This document shows, one piece after another, positions 56,933 through 64,000 of a DNA stretch of 64,000 bases (position 1 is the first letter of the stretch; each line of letters begins with the position of its first letter). Origin of the DNA: Candidatus Methanohalarchaeum thermophilum (lineage in GTDB: Archaea; Halobacteriota; Methanonatronarchaeia; Methanonatronarchaeales; Methanonatronarchaeaceae); contig MSDW01000001.1 of assembly GCA_001914405.1 (NCBI GenBank), positions 186,001-250,000 on the forward strand. Direction: 5' to 3'. The notes beneath the pieces are model-generated. The model was given only the letters and a program-made list of their open reading frames with translations. It had not been told where the DNA came from and made no database searches. The translations under genes were made by a program, and so were the position numbers.

Positions 56933-57142
56933 ATGGTACGAAAAAAGAAATTAACTCCCTCAGGGATGAAAGACGAAGAAGGAAATTACAGAAACGCACA
57001 TGTAAATATACACAAAGACGAATTGCAAGCAGCTGGCTTCGAAATCGGAGACGAAGTACTAGTCAGAGTAAGAGAAGGAATGATCATAATACAAAAACCA
57101 GGAAGAGGGGAAGAAATACAACACGAATTCTCAGAAGAATAA
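56933..57142 (+). CDS. AbrB/SpoVT-type DNA-binding domain protein
   Basis: A 69-residue swapped-hairpin AbrB domain: KKKLTPSGMKDEEGNYRNAH, VNIHKDELQAAGFEIGDEVL and VRVREGMIIIQKPGRGEE. It starts 21 bp after the phosphate permease and is likely cotranscribed, so it may control the permease operon in response to phosphate. This is inference; AbrB domains also act in toxin-antitoxin pairs, but no toxin is adjacent. The overlapping 76-codon frame at 56920 is a shadow. Confidence 0.8.
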   Translation: MVRKKKLTPSGMKDEEGNYRNAHVNIHKDELQAAGFEIGDEVLVRVREGMIIIQKPGRGEEIQHEFSEE

Positions 57143-57527
57143 AAACATAAACAAAAAAACGAAACAAAACACAAAAAAACAACAAAGATAAGAACAAAAC
57201 ACAAAAAACAACAAAGCAACTATAAATAAAAAAATAAAGCCAAAAACAATTGAGTCAAAAAACTATAGGAAACATACTGGGTCTATAAAAAGATAAACAT
57301 AAAAATATAACAAAAGATAATAGATCAACTAATCTAATAACTTCTATAATCTAATATTATCCAAATAAAATTAGGATGCTAACAAGAGTTTAATATACTT
57401 AAAATACCTAAAAAAACCAAAGAAAACTAACAAAAAAACACTTAGAAAACCTTAAAATTAAAACAAAGACATCTTATAATATAAAAAGAGTTGAAAGTAA
57501 AAATAATTTAAAATAAAAGAAACTAGT
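57143..57527. other. gene-free A-rich stretch
   Basis: Long runs of A and AC-rich sequence after the AbrB-type gene, with no ORF, RNA or repeat recognised. A terminator cannot be pinpointed. Confidence 0.4.
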
Positions 57528-57701
57528 TCACGTACCAGTTATGTCGGTCATACCAGCGCCAGAATAATCATCAATCTCTTCTTTTCCAATCAACTCAAAT
57601 TCAGTTCCACCACATTTAGGGCATTCTTCTGGCCTATCCCAACTTCCCTCAACATTAATGACCTCACCACATTTCTTACATTTCCAATTAGAAAACTTCA
57701 A
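57528..57701 (-). CDS. rubredoxin-like zinc-ribbon protein
   Basis: About 57 residues. A single ribbon with CKKCGEVINVEGSWDRPEEC then PKCGG gives two CxxC knuckles, close to rubredoxin or rubrerythrin C-terminal domains, followed by an acidic tail IDDYSGAGMTDITGT. The frame extends to 57740, but a GGGAGG sequence lies 7 bases before the TTG at 57701, which I take as start. It may bind iron or zinc and act in electron transfer or as a small regulator. No partner gene. Confidence 0.7.
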   Translation of the reverse strand: MKFSNWKCKKCGEVINVEGSWDRPEECPKCGGTEFELIGKEEIDDYSGAGMTDITGT

Positions 57702-58092
57702 CCATATACCTCCCCATAATGCCAAATTACAAACAACCACTCAACCAATTATAAATTATTCGTTAAACCAAAAAAACCTACTTATCAAACAAGGAAAACC
57801 AAAAAATCAAACAAAAACTAAAAATAAAAAAACTCTAACAAAAAATAAAAACCTCCAGCCCACATACCATAGTAAAAACAAATAAATTAACTTAGAAAAA
57901 TAAATTAACCCTCAAAACCAACTAAAAAAATTAAATCAAATTCCAAACAAATAAAAACCCCAATTAAAAACACAAAAACAAAAATAAAATTAAAAATAAG
58001 GAACACTAAATTTATCTAACTATTAATAAATAGAACATAGATTTTAGATAACCTTAAGCCCGTATCCTATCTTTTAGATTAAAGCATAGCTT
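57702..58092. other. gene-free A-rich stretch
   Basis: Dense A- and T-rich tracts, no recognised gene, RNA or repeat. A 75-codon frame at 57658-57885 is low-complexity Lys/Asn sequence and rejected. Confidence 0.4.
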
Positions 58093-58908
58093 CTATGTAT
58101 CTCTAGGTTTTACTAATATTTTAGGTTCGTCCACTTTTTTAGGAAATGTTTGTACCTTCTCTATAGGAACAGCGCCCAATTTTCTTATTTGAGTTAAATT
58201 GTATTTTCCAGGATAGATGTAGATGTTGGTTGTAAGGGTTAGTGTTTCTCCTCCTTTGATTATTTTTTCTTGATAAATGGGGAACTGATCGATTTTAAGT
58301 CCAATAGTTCCATTTTTGCTAGGCCAAAACAGTTTCACTTCATAATCGATGACTTTAACTTTCCTAGGAAGAAAGAAGTCATTTTTAATCTCTATTTCTC
58401 CAGCTCCAACCTCTAAATTTTGCTCGTTTAATTCAGATAAATTAACTTGATCTTTAGGAACGAAGCTTTGAGAGGGATGTGCTCCCGTTATGTCAAACCC
58501 AAATAATAGTATAGTAGATACTAAAGTAATGCCTAAAAGTAATTTTAATCTCTTATTACCTATGGAAATATTTTTTTCAAGTGAAAAATACCCTAAACTA
58601 ATAAACAATACTGTAGACAAAACTAATAACACAAATACTTCATTTGAATCAAGAGAGTAGACATTATTCAAATGAAAGACAAACCCAAGATAGGAAGCAA
58701 TACCCAACAAATAGAAAACCTTTAAGGACATATTTTTCATTAAATACCCTGATTCTAAAAAAGCAAAGAAAAGTAAAATAAATAATATAGATTTAATTAT
58801 GGGCGAAAGCCCAAAAATAGTATTAAAAGCAAAATAAATCAATGAAATAACGCCAAAAACCCCTCCCAGTAAATAAAATAACTGTGAAAACTTAAGATCC
58901 AACTTCAT
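58093..58908 (-). CDS. membrane protein with C-terminal ectodomain, unknown
   Basis: A 271-residue protein. The first 150 residues make about five or six helices (LFYLLGGVFGVISLIYFAF, IIKSILFILLFFAFLESGYL, VFVLLVLSTVLFISLGYFSL and others). A soluble part follows with QVNLSELNEQNLEVGAGEIE, FLPRKVKVIDYEVKLFWPSK and several beta strands to the end, FPKKVDEPKILVKPRDT. It may be on the outer face. No family is recognised. Its start lies 47 bp from repeat D3. Confidence 0.7.
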   Translation of the reverse strand: MKLDLKFSQLFYLLGGVFGVISLIYFAFNTIFGLSPIIKSILFILLFFAFLESGYLMKNMSLKVFYLLGIASYLGFVFHLNNVYSLDSNEVFVLLVLSTVLFISLGYFSLEKNISIGNKRLKLLLGITLVSTILLFGFDITGAHPSQSFVPKDQVNLSELNEQNLEVGAGEIEIKNDFFLPRKVKVIDYEVKLFWPSKNGTIGLKIDQFPIYQEKIIKGGETLTLTTNIYIYPGKYNLTQIRKLGAVPIEKVQTFPKKVDEPKILVKPRDT

Positions 58909-58955
58909 AATAACAAGTTCTATAACTCAAGGTACTTAGCTTTTTACAAAAATTT

Positions 58956-59355
58956 TCGCCAGAAAACCCCACTCACTTTAGTAGTGAAATGAATGGCAGG
59001 CCATTAATGGAAAAAAGATAAATGTATATGTATGAGTTTCAGGTAAGCTTCGAGTTCCTGTACCTCAAGACGAGAGCATTAAGACGAAAGAGATTAAATA
59101 TATCATATCTTTTGATATAATCCTCTATCCGGGAATCAAAGACCACCTACTGATAGTGCTCTTGTTTTGAACTCTGAACCGTTAAATACCGTTTCTCTGC
59201 ACACCAAGTTAATTTTTAGGTATTTAAGAAACCCTGTAACAAAATAAGGAGTCCATACCTCCTTAATACTCATCCTTATCACCTAAACTTAATCCGAAAC
59301 CAAAAAGGTGGAGAAGAAAGGAGAACCCTACGAATTCAAAAGCTGGAGGACGTGA
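58956..59355 (+). mobile_element. family D ORF-less element, copy D3
   Basis: Left hairpin GCCAGAAAACCCCACTCACT/TTAGTAGTGAAATGAATGG. The interior has GGTAAGCTTCGAGTTCC, CCTCTATCCGGGAATC, CTACTGATAGTGCTCT and GAACCGTTAAATACCG, clearly related to D1 and D2. The right hairpin AACCCTACGAATTCAAAAGC ends GGAGGACGTGAG at 59355. It is the most diverged D copy, with an AT-rich insertion near 59097-59120. Confidence 0.78.
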
Positions 59356-59876
59356 GATGAACTAATCCGATTTAAACTATGGTTCAGGACGGAGACTATG
59401 CTGCTTTCTCAAACTCTCACAAAGGTTAATGAATTTTTCCCTTTCCGATAATTTTTTAATTTCTAGTTCTTGTATGATAAAGAGAGAATCCTACGACTTG
59501 CCGTGCGTGTAGTTCACTTAATAACTGAGAATAACTATATATTTTGATTGATTTGAAAACCTAAGGGGCGATATGGATAAGTGTATATAGGATATGTATA
59601 TATAGTTAAGGATAAGGTATGGGGCGGGAGAGTATCCCGCCCTTGGAGTTGGTTAGTTGGTTGAGTGAGCAAATTGAGGCAGTAAATAATTCTGCCTCAA
59701 TATTAGCCAACAACCATAAGGCAGTTTTTTTCTGGTTCTAAAATATTTTATGTTACATATGGAAACATTTCTTGTCAGTGAACTACCCCTTCCAAATCAG
59801 AGATTTTGGGAGGAGGGCTTCTCGAAAATGAAAGATAAATACTGTGATTTAGGCAAGAATTGTTTGGATGAATATC
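59356..59876. other. repeat-rich stretch without genes
   Basis: It contains two solo palindromes, one at 59476-59517 (GAGAGAATCCTACGACTTGC ... GTAGTTCAC) and one on the minus strand at 59778-59834 (CATTTTCGAGAAGCCC ... AGTTCAC). In between is sequence with GGGGCGGGAGAGTATCCCGCCC, a strong stem near 59618-59643, of unknown role. Confidence 0.5.
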
Positions 59877-59925
59877 TGACTTCTCCCATGGCTGAAGCAT
59901 GTGGGGTTCTCCAGTCGAACACTGT

Positions 59926-60939
59926 TTAGCATGTAGCATCACCTTTCTCTGCTGGAGTTCTGGGCACAGCCAGTAGCGCCCCCGCCTCGGATAGAGGTCG
60001 ATTTATGGACTTACCCAGGGCTCGTTTCCCAATATTGAGAGCACCATTTTTGTCCGCATTATCTTCGAGTCCACACTCTTTGCAAACAAACTTTCCTTGA
60101 CCGATTCTCCTCGTGTCCTCCGAGCCACACCAGTTGCAGGTTTTTGACGTATCTCGTTCATCAACCTCAACGACCCTTATCCCCTCCCACTCCGCCTTAT
60201 ATTTGATGAAACGCTTCAGTTTGTCGAAGGGGAATCTATGGAGTTTATCGTTGAACTTTCTACCCTTGTCTTCTTGTTCTCTGATTCCCCTCAAATCGCC
60301 GATAGCGATTATAGCATCTCTCTCCTTCGCATCCTCAACCATTTCCCTACTTATCTTATGCAGACGATCTTCAACCTTTCTCGACTCTTTGTCTCCAATT
60401 CTCTTGATTACTTGTCTTCCTTTCCTAACCTTTTTCTTCCCAATCTTCTTACGAAGTTGCTTGAAGTGTTCTCTAATTTCTCGGGCTTCCTCACCGTAGA
60501 ACTTTGTTTCTCTGTCCTCTAACGCCACAGACGTTGCAATCCACCGAACACCCATATCTATAGCGATTACATCCGAGAATGAAGAAGGACGGTCAGGACG
60601 AATAGGTTCAATTTGAATTTCCTTTTTGATAACAAGATGGACAAACCATTCTCCATCTTCCTTGACAAGTTCGGAGTCACCAAACTCACATTCTTCGACA
60701 TCTTCTTCATCCTTGCAAGGGATTATGGCAGGACACCAAATTGATTTTCCGCCACCTTTCTCAGGGCTATAAACAGGAATTTTGGCCCAATATCTAGAAA
60801 TTTCTGTATCTTGTTTCTCCACCTTTATGAGGTCATTTCTGAGTCTTATTGGTTGTTCATTTTTCGGGTTATTTTGTCTTTCAACTCTTTTCGCTTGTTG
60901 CTTTGTGGCAGAATATAGTTGGGAATCTTCACCGTTCAC
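59926..60939 (-). CDS. tnpB: TnpB-type RNA-guided nuclease (IS605), N-terminus incomplete
   Basis: 337 residues from the GTG at 60939. The frame is open a further 19 codons (to about 60993, with VKEKLLEREYREFQEA) without a standard start, so the first residues may be lost or read from an odd codon. RuvC I is VIAIDMGVRWIAT with the catalytic Asp. The RuvC II region reads AIIAIGDLRGIREQED, where the usual Glu is Gly and an Asp follows. The zinc ribbon is CNWCGSEDTRRIGQGKFVC with CKECG, and RuvC III is DNADKNGALNIGKRAL. A complete TnpB is about 370-400 residues. Activity is doubtful but not excluded. It would cut DNA using an RNA made from the element's right end. Confidence 0.85.
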   Translation of the reverse strand: MNGEDSQLYSATKQQAKRVERQNNPKNEQPIRLRNDLIKVEKQDTEISRYWAKIPVYSPEKGGGKSIWCPAIIPCKDEEDVEECEFGDSELVKEDGEWFVHLVIKKEIQIEPIRPDRPSSFSDVIAIDMGVRWIATSVALEDRETKFYGEEAREIREHFKQLRKKIGKKKVRKGRQVIKRIGDKESRKVEDRLHKISREMVEDAKERDAIIAIGDLRGIREQEDKGRKFNDKLHRFPFDKLKRFIKYKAEWEGIRVVEVDERDTSKTCNWCGSEDTRRIGQGKFVCKECGLEDNADKNGALNIGKRALGKSINRPLSEAGALLAVPRTPAEKGDATC

Positions 60940-61038
60940 AGCTTCTTGAAATTCTCTATACTCTCGTTCTAATAGTTTTTCTTTGACTATTTGTTAAGTG
61001 ATGAAGTTTAATTCTAACAGTCCTCTTTAGCTTTCATA

Positions 61039-61443
61039 TCAGACACCTGTTTGAGCCTCAATATATTCCTCGATGGTTTCACTCGAAATATTACCTGCTG
61101 AGGAAACAAAATAACTCCTCGTCCATAACGCAGGCAAGGAACTGAAACCAAATTCCTCATTTAACAATCTTGAAGTATATCCCTTTATATGTTAAATTAT
61201 CTTATTTGGAGTAATAGTAGGATCCCCTTCTACAAATAGATAAACGTGGTCAGGACTTATTGAAAGCTTAAGAATATCAAGACCTAACTCGTTATCCTCC
61301 TCTTAAATCAATTCCCTCAACCTCTCCTCAACCTCTTCCTTGAGAATTTTCTTCCGATACTTAGAACACCAAATGAAATGATAATTCAAAAGATGGACAG
61401 AGGTTTTCTCACGACTATACCCTCCTTGACAATATATAAACCC
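61039..61443 (-). pseudogene. tnpA: tnpA (Y1 HUH transposase) pseudogene
   Basis: An IS200-type TnpA in frame but with two stops. It reads TSVHLLNYHFIWCSKYRKKI and EERLRELI, stop (61303-61305), EEDNELGLDILKLSISPDHV, YLFVEGDPTITPNKII, stop, HIKGYTSRLLNEEFGF and then ALWTRSYFVSSAGNISSETI with the catalytic Tyr region, ending EAQTGV. The HUH motif, normally PDHVHL, reads PDHVYL here. So two stops and loss of a metal-binding His make it dead. It lies 5' of tnpB in the usual order. Confidence 0.88.
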
Positions 61444-61556
61444 CATACACACATATACAGAGACCAAACACCTATTAATTCTTCCCATTTTGCCATTCAT
61501 CCCATCACTAAAGCGGGTGGGCTTTCTGGCGAGATTCTGTAAGAAGAAGATGGATA

Positions 61557-62005
61557 GTGAAGTGAGCCCGCAGCAAAGCTGTGGGCTTCTATGTGGGGGG
61601 TTATCTGAAATGAGTTTGCTTTTTTCCATTTGGGGTTTTTCCTCACTGCATCTGATTAATAGGGGAACTATTTGCTCCGTGGGGAGAATTGAATTAGGAC
61701 ACAAAGGAGTTTCATATATTATATTAACTCTTGGGATGGTTCTGCTTATTCTTTTCTGGTTGCTCCACGCCAGTCATTAGGATTCTACTTCAAAGGTTTT
61801 GGGTTTACCCGATACATCTATTTGATGTTGTTTTGGGGCTTTAGCCAGATGCCTTGGGGACATGGGATCGCTTTTTGTTCTAAAGAAAGGGCAGAAAAGT
61901 CAAACAATTGCTATTTACTCCTAGCTAATTCTTAATATTTTTTAAATGTTATTGAAGGCGTTTATCTCCACGGCAGGGTTGTGGAGTTGTTTGTCTTACT
62001 TTACT
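61557..62005 (-). mobile_element. family A ORF-less element, copy A8
   Basis: On the minus strand it follows TTTAT (62006-62010), begins AGTAAAGTAAGACAAAC, and the interior has AACAAAAAGCGATCCC, GGGTAAACCCAAAACC and GGCGTGGAGCAACC. It ends with a hairpin GAAGCCCACAGCTTTGCTGC and GGCTCACTTCAC at 61557. It is inserted 21 bp outside the left end of the IS605 element. Partial frames here (96 and 133 codons) are shadows. Confidence 0.8.
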
Positions 62006-62226
62006 ATAAAGACAAGAACGAGATAGAAGGTATATGTCATTAGATAGGTAGGAAGATTGTGGGTGAGATGCTAAAGGGAATAACTATTTACTTTTGGTCA
62101 GTAGTTTTTTAGGAATACAAAAACATGTGGAGAGAAGAAAATAGGTTTTAAGTTTTTGATATTTGTTTTTTAGGGCATAGCTATTTATTTAATAAATATA
62201 AATTTTTTTAGGGGCGGGAGGGTAAA
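62006..62226. promoter_or_regulatory. upstream region of the sensor kinase gene
   Basis: AT-rich with TATTTAATAAATATAAATT at 62184-62202 as possible TATA region, and GGGCGGGAGGG as a very strong ribosome site (62214-62222) in front of the TTG/GTG start codons. No gene is seen. Confidence 0.45.
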
Positions 62227-64000
62227 TTGTTGGTGTGTGGTAATTCTTTGTCTCGTTGGAGAAATGATATCTTGGTTTTGTTTGTAGATGGTGATTTAGG
62301 TGTTAGAGAGGAATTTAGGGAGTTTTTGGAAGATGAAAGGGATGAATTTGAGGTTAAGTTTGTTTCTTCGGCTGAAGAGGGGTTAGAACTGTTAGATGAA
62401 TTTTGTTTTGATTGTATTGTTTCTGATTATAGGTTAGTTGGGATGGATGGACTTGATTTTTTAGATGTTGTAAAAAGTGAGAATGGGATTAATATTCCTT
62501 TTATAGTTTTTACGGGAGATGGTGGGGAAGAAGTTGCTATGGAAGCTCTGAATAATGGAGCGGATCGGTATATACAGAAGAAAGGTGGTTTGGTCTCTCA
62601 GTATAGTGCATTGGCTGATGCGGTTATAGAGGAATATGAAGATAAAATGTTGGAAAAAGAGGCTGAAAGGGAAAGAGAAAGAATGGAGTCATTGATGGAT
62701 CTTTCACCTGATCTTGTTTACTTTAAAGATGATGAACATAAGCTTGTTCGAGCTAATAGGGCTTATACTCAGTTAATGAGGAGTAGAGAGGAGGATATCC
62801 TTGGAAAGACTGCTAGAGAACTATGGCCAAATGAAGCAGAGGATATAATTGAGGATGAGAAGATTGTTTTAGGTGGAGAACCGGTTGTTGGTAGAGAGAG
62901 AAGGGTTACATTACCAAATGGGGAAGAACGCTGGTATTTGATCTATAAGATACCTATGTACGATGATCAAGGAAATGTAATCGGTTTTTTTAGTGTAGAT
63001 AGGGATATTACAAAGCGAAAAAGGTTTGAGAAGGAATTAAGGAGATCTGAGAGGGAAAAGTCATTGATTCTTGATAGTACTAAGGAATTGATTTCTTATC
63101 AGAGAAGAGATCATGAATTAAAGTGGGTGAATAAAGCTTGGTATGAGAAATTTGGGGGAGAAAATGAAAGTATTGAGGGAGAACGCTGTTATGAGTATCT
63201 CTACGGAAGTAATGAGCCTTGTGAGGGATGTCCGGTTGATAAGGTTTTTGAAACTGGAGAATCTATAAAAACGGAAATTACTGGCCAAGCAGGTAGAACT
63301 TGGTTAGCAAGTGTTAATCCAGTTAGAAACGATGATGAGGAGGTTAAAGGAGTTATTCAGGCAAGTCTTGAGATCACGGATCGAATTGAAAGAGAAGGAG
63401 AATTAAAAAGAAGCAAAAAGAGATTTGAAAATCTAATTAAAGAATCACCGGTTGGCGTTGTGATACCTGATTTCGAGGAAGATATTACATTTGTTAATGA
63501 GAGCTTTGCTCAGATGTTGGGTTATGAAAAGACGGAGCTAATAGGCAAAAATTTGAGTGAAATAACTACTGAAGAAGAATTTAAAAAAATGAAGAATAAA
63601 ACAAAGGAACGAAAAAAAGGTGAAAAAGAATCATATGAATCAAAATTCATAAAAAAAGATGGAACCATACTTAATGTCATAATAGGAGCCACTCCTCACT
63701 ATAACCTAAAAGGCGAAATAATTGGAACCGTGGTTTTCATCCAAAATATAACAGAAAGAAAAAAAGCCGAAGAAAAAGAAAATTTCCTCCACTCGATATT
63801 AAGACACGAAGTTAAAAACAAAATACAACTAATAAAAGGATACCTAGACCTCTGTAAAGACCACGACAAACCCCAAGAAGTTGAAAAATATTTTACAAAA
63901 GCAGATAAAGCTACAAAAGAAAGCATAAACCTAATTAAAAAAGTAAATACAATGAGAGAAATAGAAAAAGAAGAAATAAAAGAAGTTAATGTCGGTATAA
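62227..64000 (+). CDS. receiver-PAS-PAS-PAS histidine kinase (3' end outside window)
   Basis: An open frame of 591 codons that runs off the window. Residues 13-125 are a receiver domain (VLFVDGDLGVREEF, phospho-acceptor in IVSDYRLVGMDGLDFL, Lys in ADRYIQKKGG). The first PAS starts at about 155 (SLMDLSPDLVYFKDDEHKLV). The second, near 280, contains the Cys motif CEGCPVDK. The third, near 400, has SPVGVVIPDFEEDITFVNES and ends ITERKKAEEKE. A dimerisation/phospho-acceptor helix follows with FLHSILRHEVKNKIQLIKGY (His in LRHE). The ATPase domain is beyond the end. The start is TTG 62227 (or TTG 62230, GTG 62233), judged by GGAGG 5 or 8 bases ahead. This architecture is common in haloarchaea and methanogens. 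Confidence 0.9.
   Translation, partial: MLVCGNSLSRWRNDILVLFVDGDLGVREEFREFLEDERDEFEVKFVSSAEEGLELLDEFCFDCIVSDYRLVGMDGLDFLDVVKSENGINIPFIVFTGDGGEEVAMEALNNGADRYIQKKGGLVSQYSALADAVIEEYEDKMLEKEAERERERMESLMDLSPDLVYFKDDEHKLVRANRAYTQLMRSREEDILGKTARELWPNEAEDIIEDEKIVLGGEPVVGRERRVTLPNGEERWYLIYKIPMYDDQGNVIGFFSVDRDITKRKRFEKELRRSEREKSLILDSTKELISYQRRDHELKWVNKAWYEKFGGENESIEGERCYEYLYGSNEPCEGCPVDKVFETGESIKTEITGQAGRTWLASVNPVRNDDEEVKGVIQASLEITDRIEREGELKRSKKRFENLIKESPVGVVIPDFEEDITFVNESFAQMLGYEKTELIGKNLSEITTEEEFKKMKNKTKERKKGEKESYESKFIKKDGTILNVIIGATPHYNLKGEIIGTVVFIQNITERKKAEEKENFLHSILRHEVKNKIQLIKGYLDLCKDHDKPQEVEKYFTKADKATKESINLIKKVNTMREIEKEEIKEVNVGI

Larger units (their letters stand above)
59877..61535 (-). mobile_element. 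IS200/IS605-family element (tnpA-tnpB), decayed; ends shared with family D
   Basis: The left end on the minus strand is at 61535 with GCCAGAAAGCCCACCCGC/TTTAGTGATGGGATGAATGG. The right end is at 59877-59915 with GAGAACCCCACATGC/TTCAGCCATGGGAG and terminal GTCAG. Both match the ends of D1-D3. Inside are a broken tnpA and a nearly complete tnpB in the same direction. The 3' part of tnpB and the right end would encode the omega-RNA in an active element. Confidence 0.85.

Noticed and set aside
57658-57885. 75-codon Lys/Asn-rich frame
   Set aside because: Low-complexity A-rich DNA overlapping the zinc-ribbon gene; no support as a gene.

Overview
The window comes from an AT-rich euryarchaeon. Archaeal markers are a TFB transcription factor, NucS endonuclease, a class III signal archaellin (now a pseudogene), two CheF-type taxis genes and a tRNA-Trp whose intron carries box C/D motifs. 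Proteins are rich in Lys and Glu, Tat signals are frequent, and many starts are TTG or GTG behind strong Shine-Dalgarno sites. A halophilic methanogen-related lineage such as Methanonatronarchaeia is a guess from gene content, not a demonstrated placement.

Layout. 0-3.4 kb: a MarR regulator and a DrrAB-type ABC exporter with a palindromic operator/promoter. 3.5-5.1 kb: an IS5-family element interrupted by a smaller element, then an orphan phage-type gene. 6-8.4 kb: DtxR regulator-FeoA-FeoB iron uptake. 8.5-15.8 kb: a redox island with an Lrp-type regulator carrying a Cys-rich tail, a Tat-exported FeS protein, an aldehyde:ferredoxin oxidoreductase-family enzyme, an unknown protein, a B12-binding radical SAM protein, a cytochrome b and a zinc-knuckle protein, resembling the bacterial ydhYVU arrangement. 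16-35 kb: scattered housekeeping genes (tRNA-Trp, surface proteins, flavodoxin, CspA, adenine deaminase, NucS, ferritin-like protein) between many repeats. 35.5-37.5 kb: SufC-SufB. 38.6-41.6 kb: flavin reductase, then a decaying motility module (split cheF, broken archaellin gene, winged-helix regulator). 41.7-46 kb: a second IS5 copy, DUF192 protein and a TnpB pseudogene. 46-57 kb: TFB, a complete peptide ABC transporter, a second CheF, a PiT phosphate permease and an AbrB-type protein. 58-64 kb: a membrane protein, a decayed IS200/IS605 element (tnpA-tnpB) and the start of a receiver-PAS-PAS-PAS histidine kinase that runs off the end.

The most striking content is non-coding. At least 19 elements of about 300-510 bp, in five sequence families (A-E), have IS200/IS605-type terminal hairpins but no ORF, and each has a conserved, GC-rich, hairpin-rich interior. 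They sit after characteristic pentanucleotides (TTTAT for A/E, TTAAC for B/C, a TTTTC-like site for D), and most end in TCAC. The D family shares both ends with the tnpA-tnpB element at 59.9-61.5 kb. I read them as mobile elements reduced to an omega-RNA-like guide RNA gene, plus about ten solo palindromes of 45-105 bp. One of them sits inside the IS5 copy at 3.5 kb, and the second IS5 copy provides the empty site. The RNA interpretation is inference; the repeats, ends and targets are visible directly.
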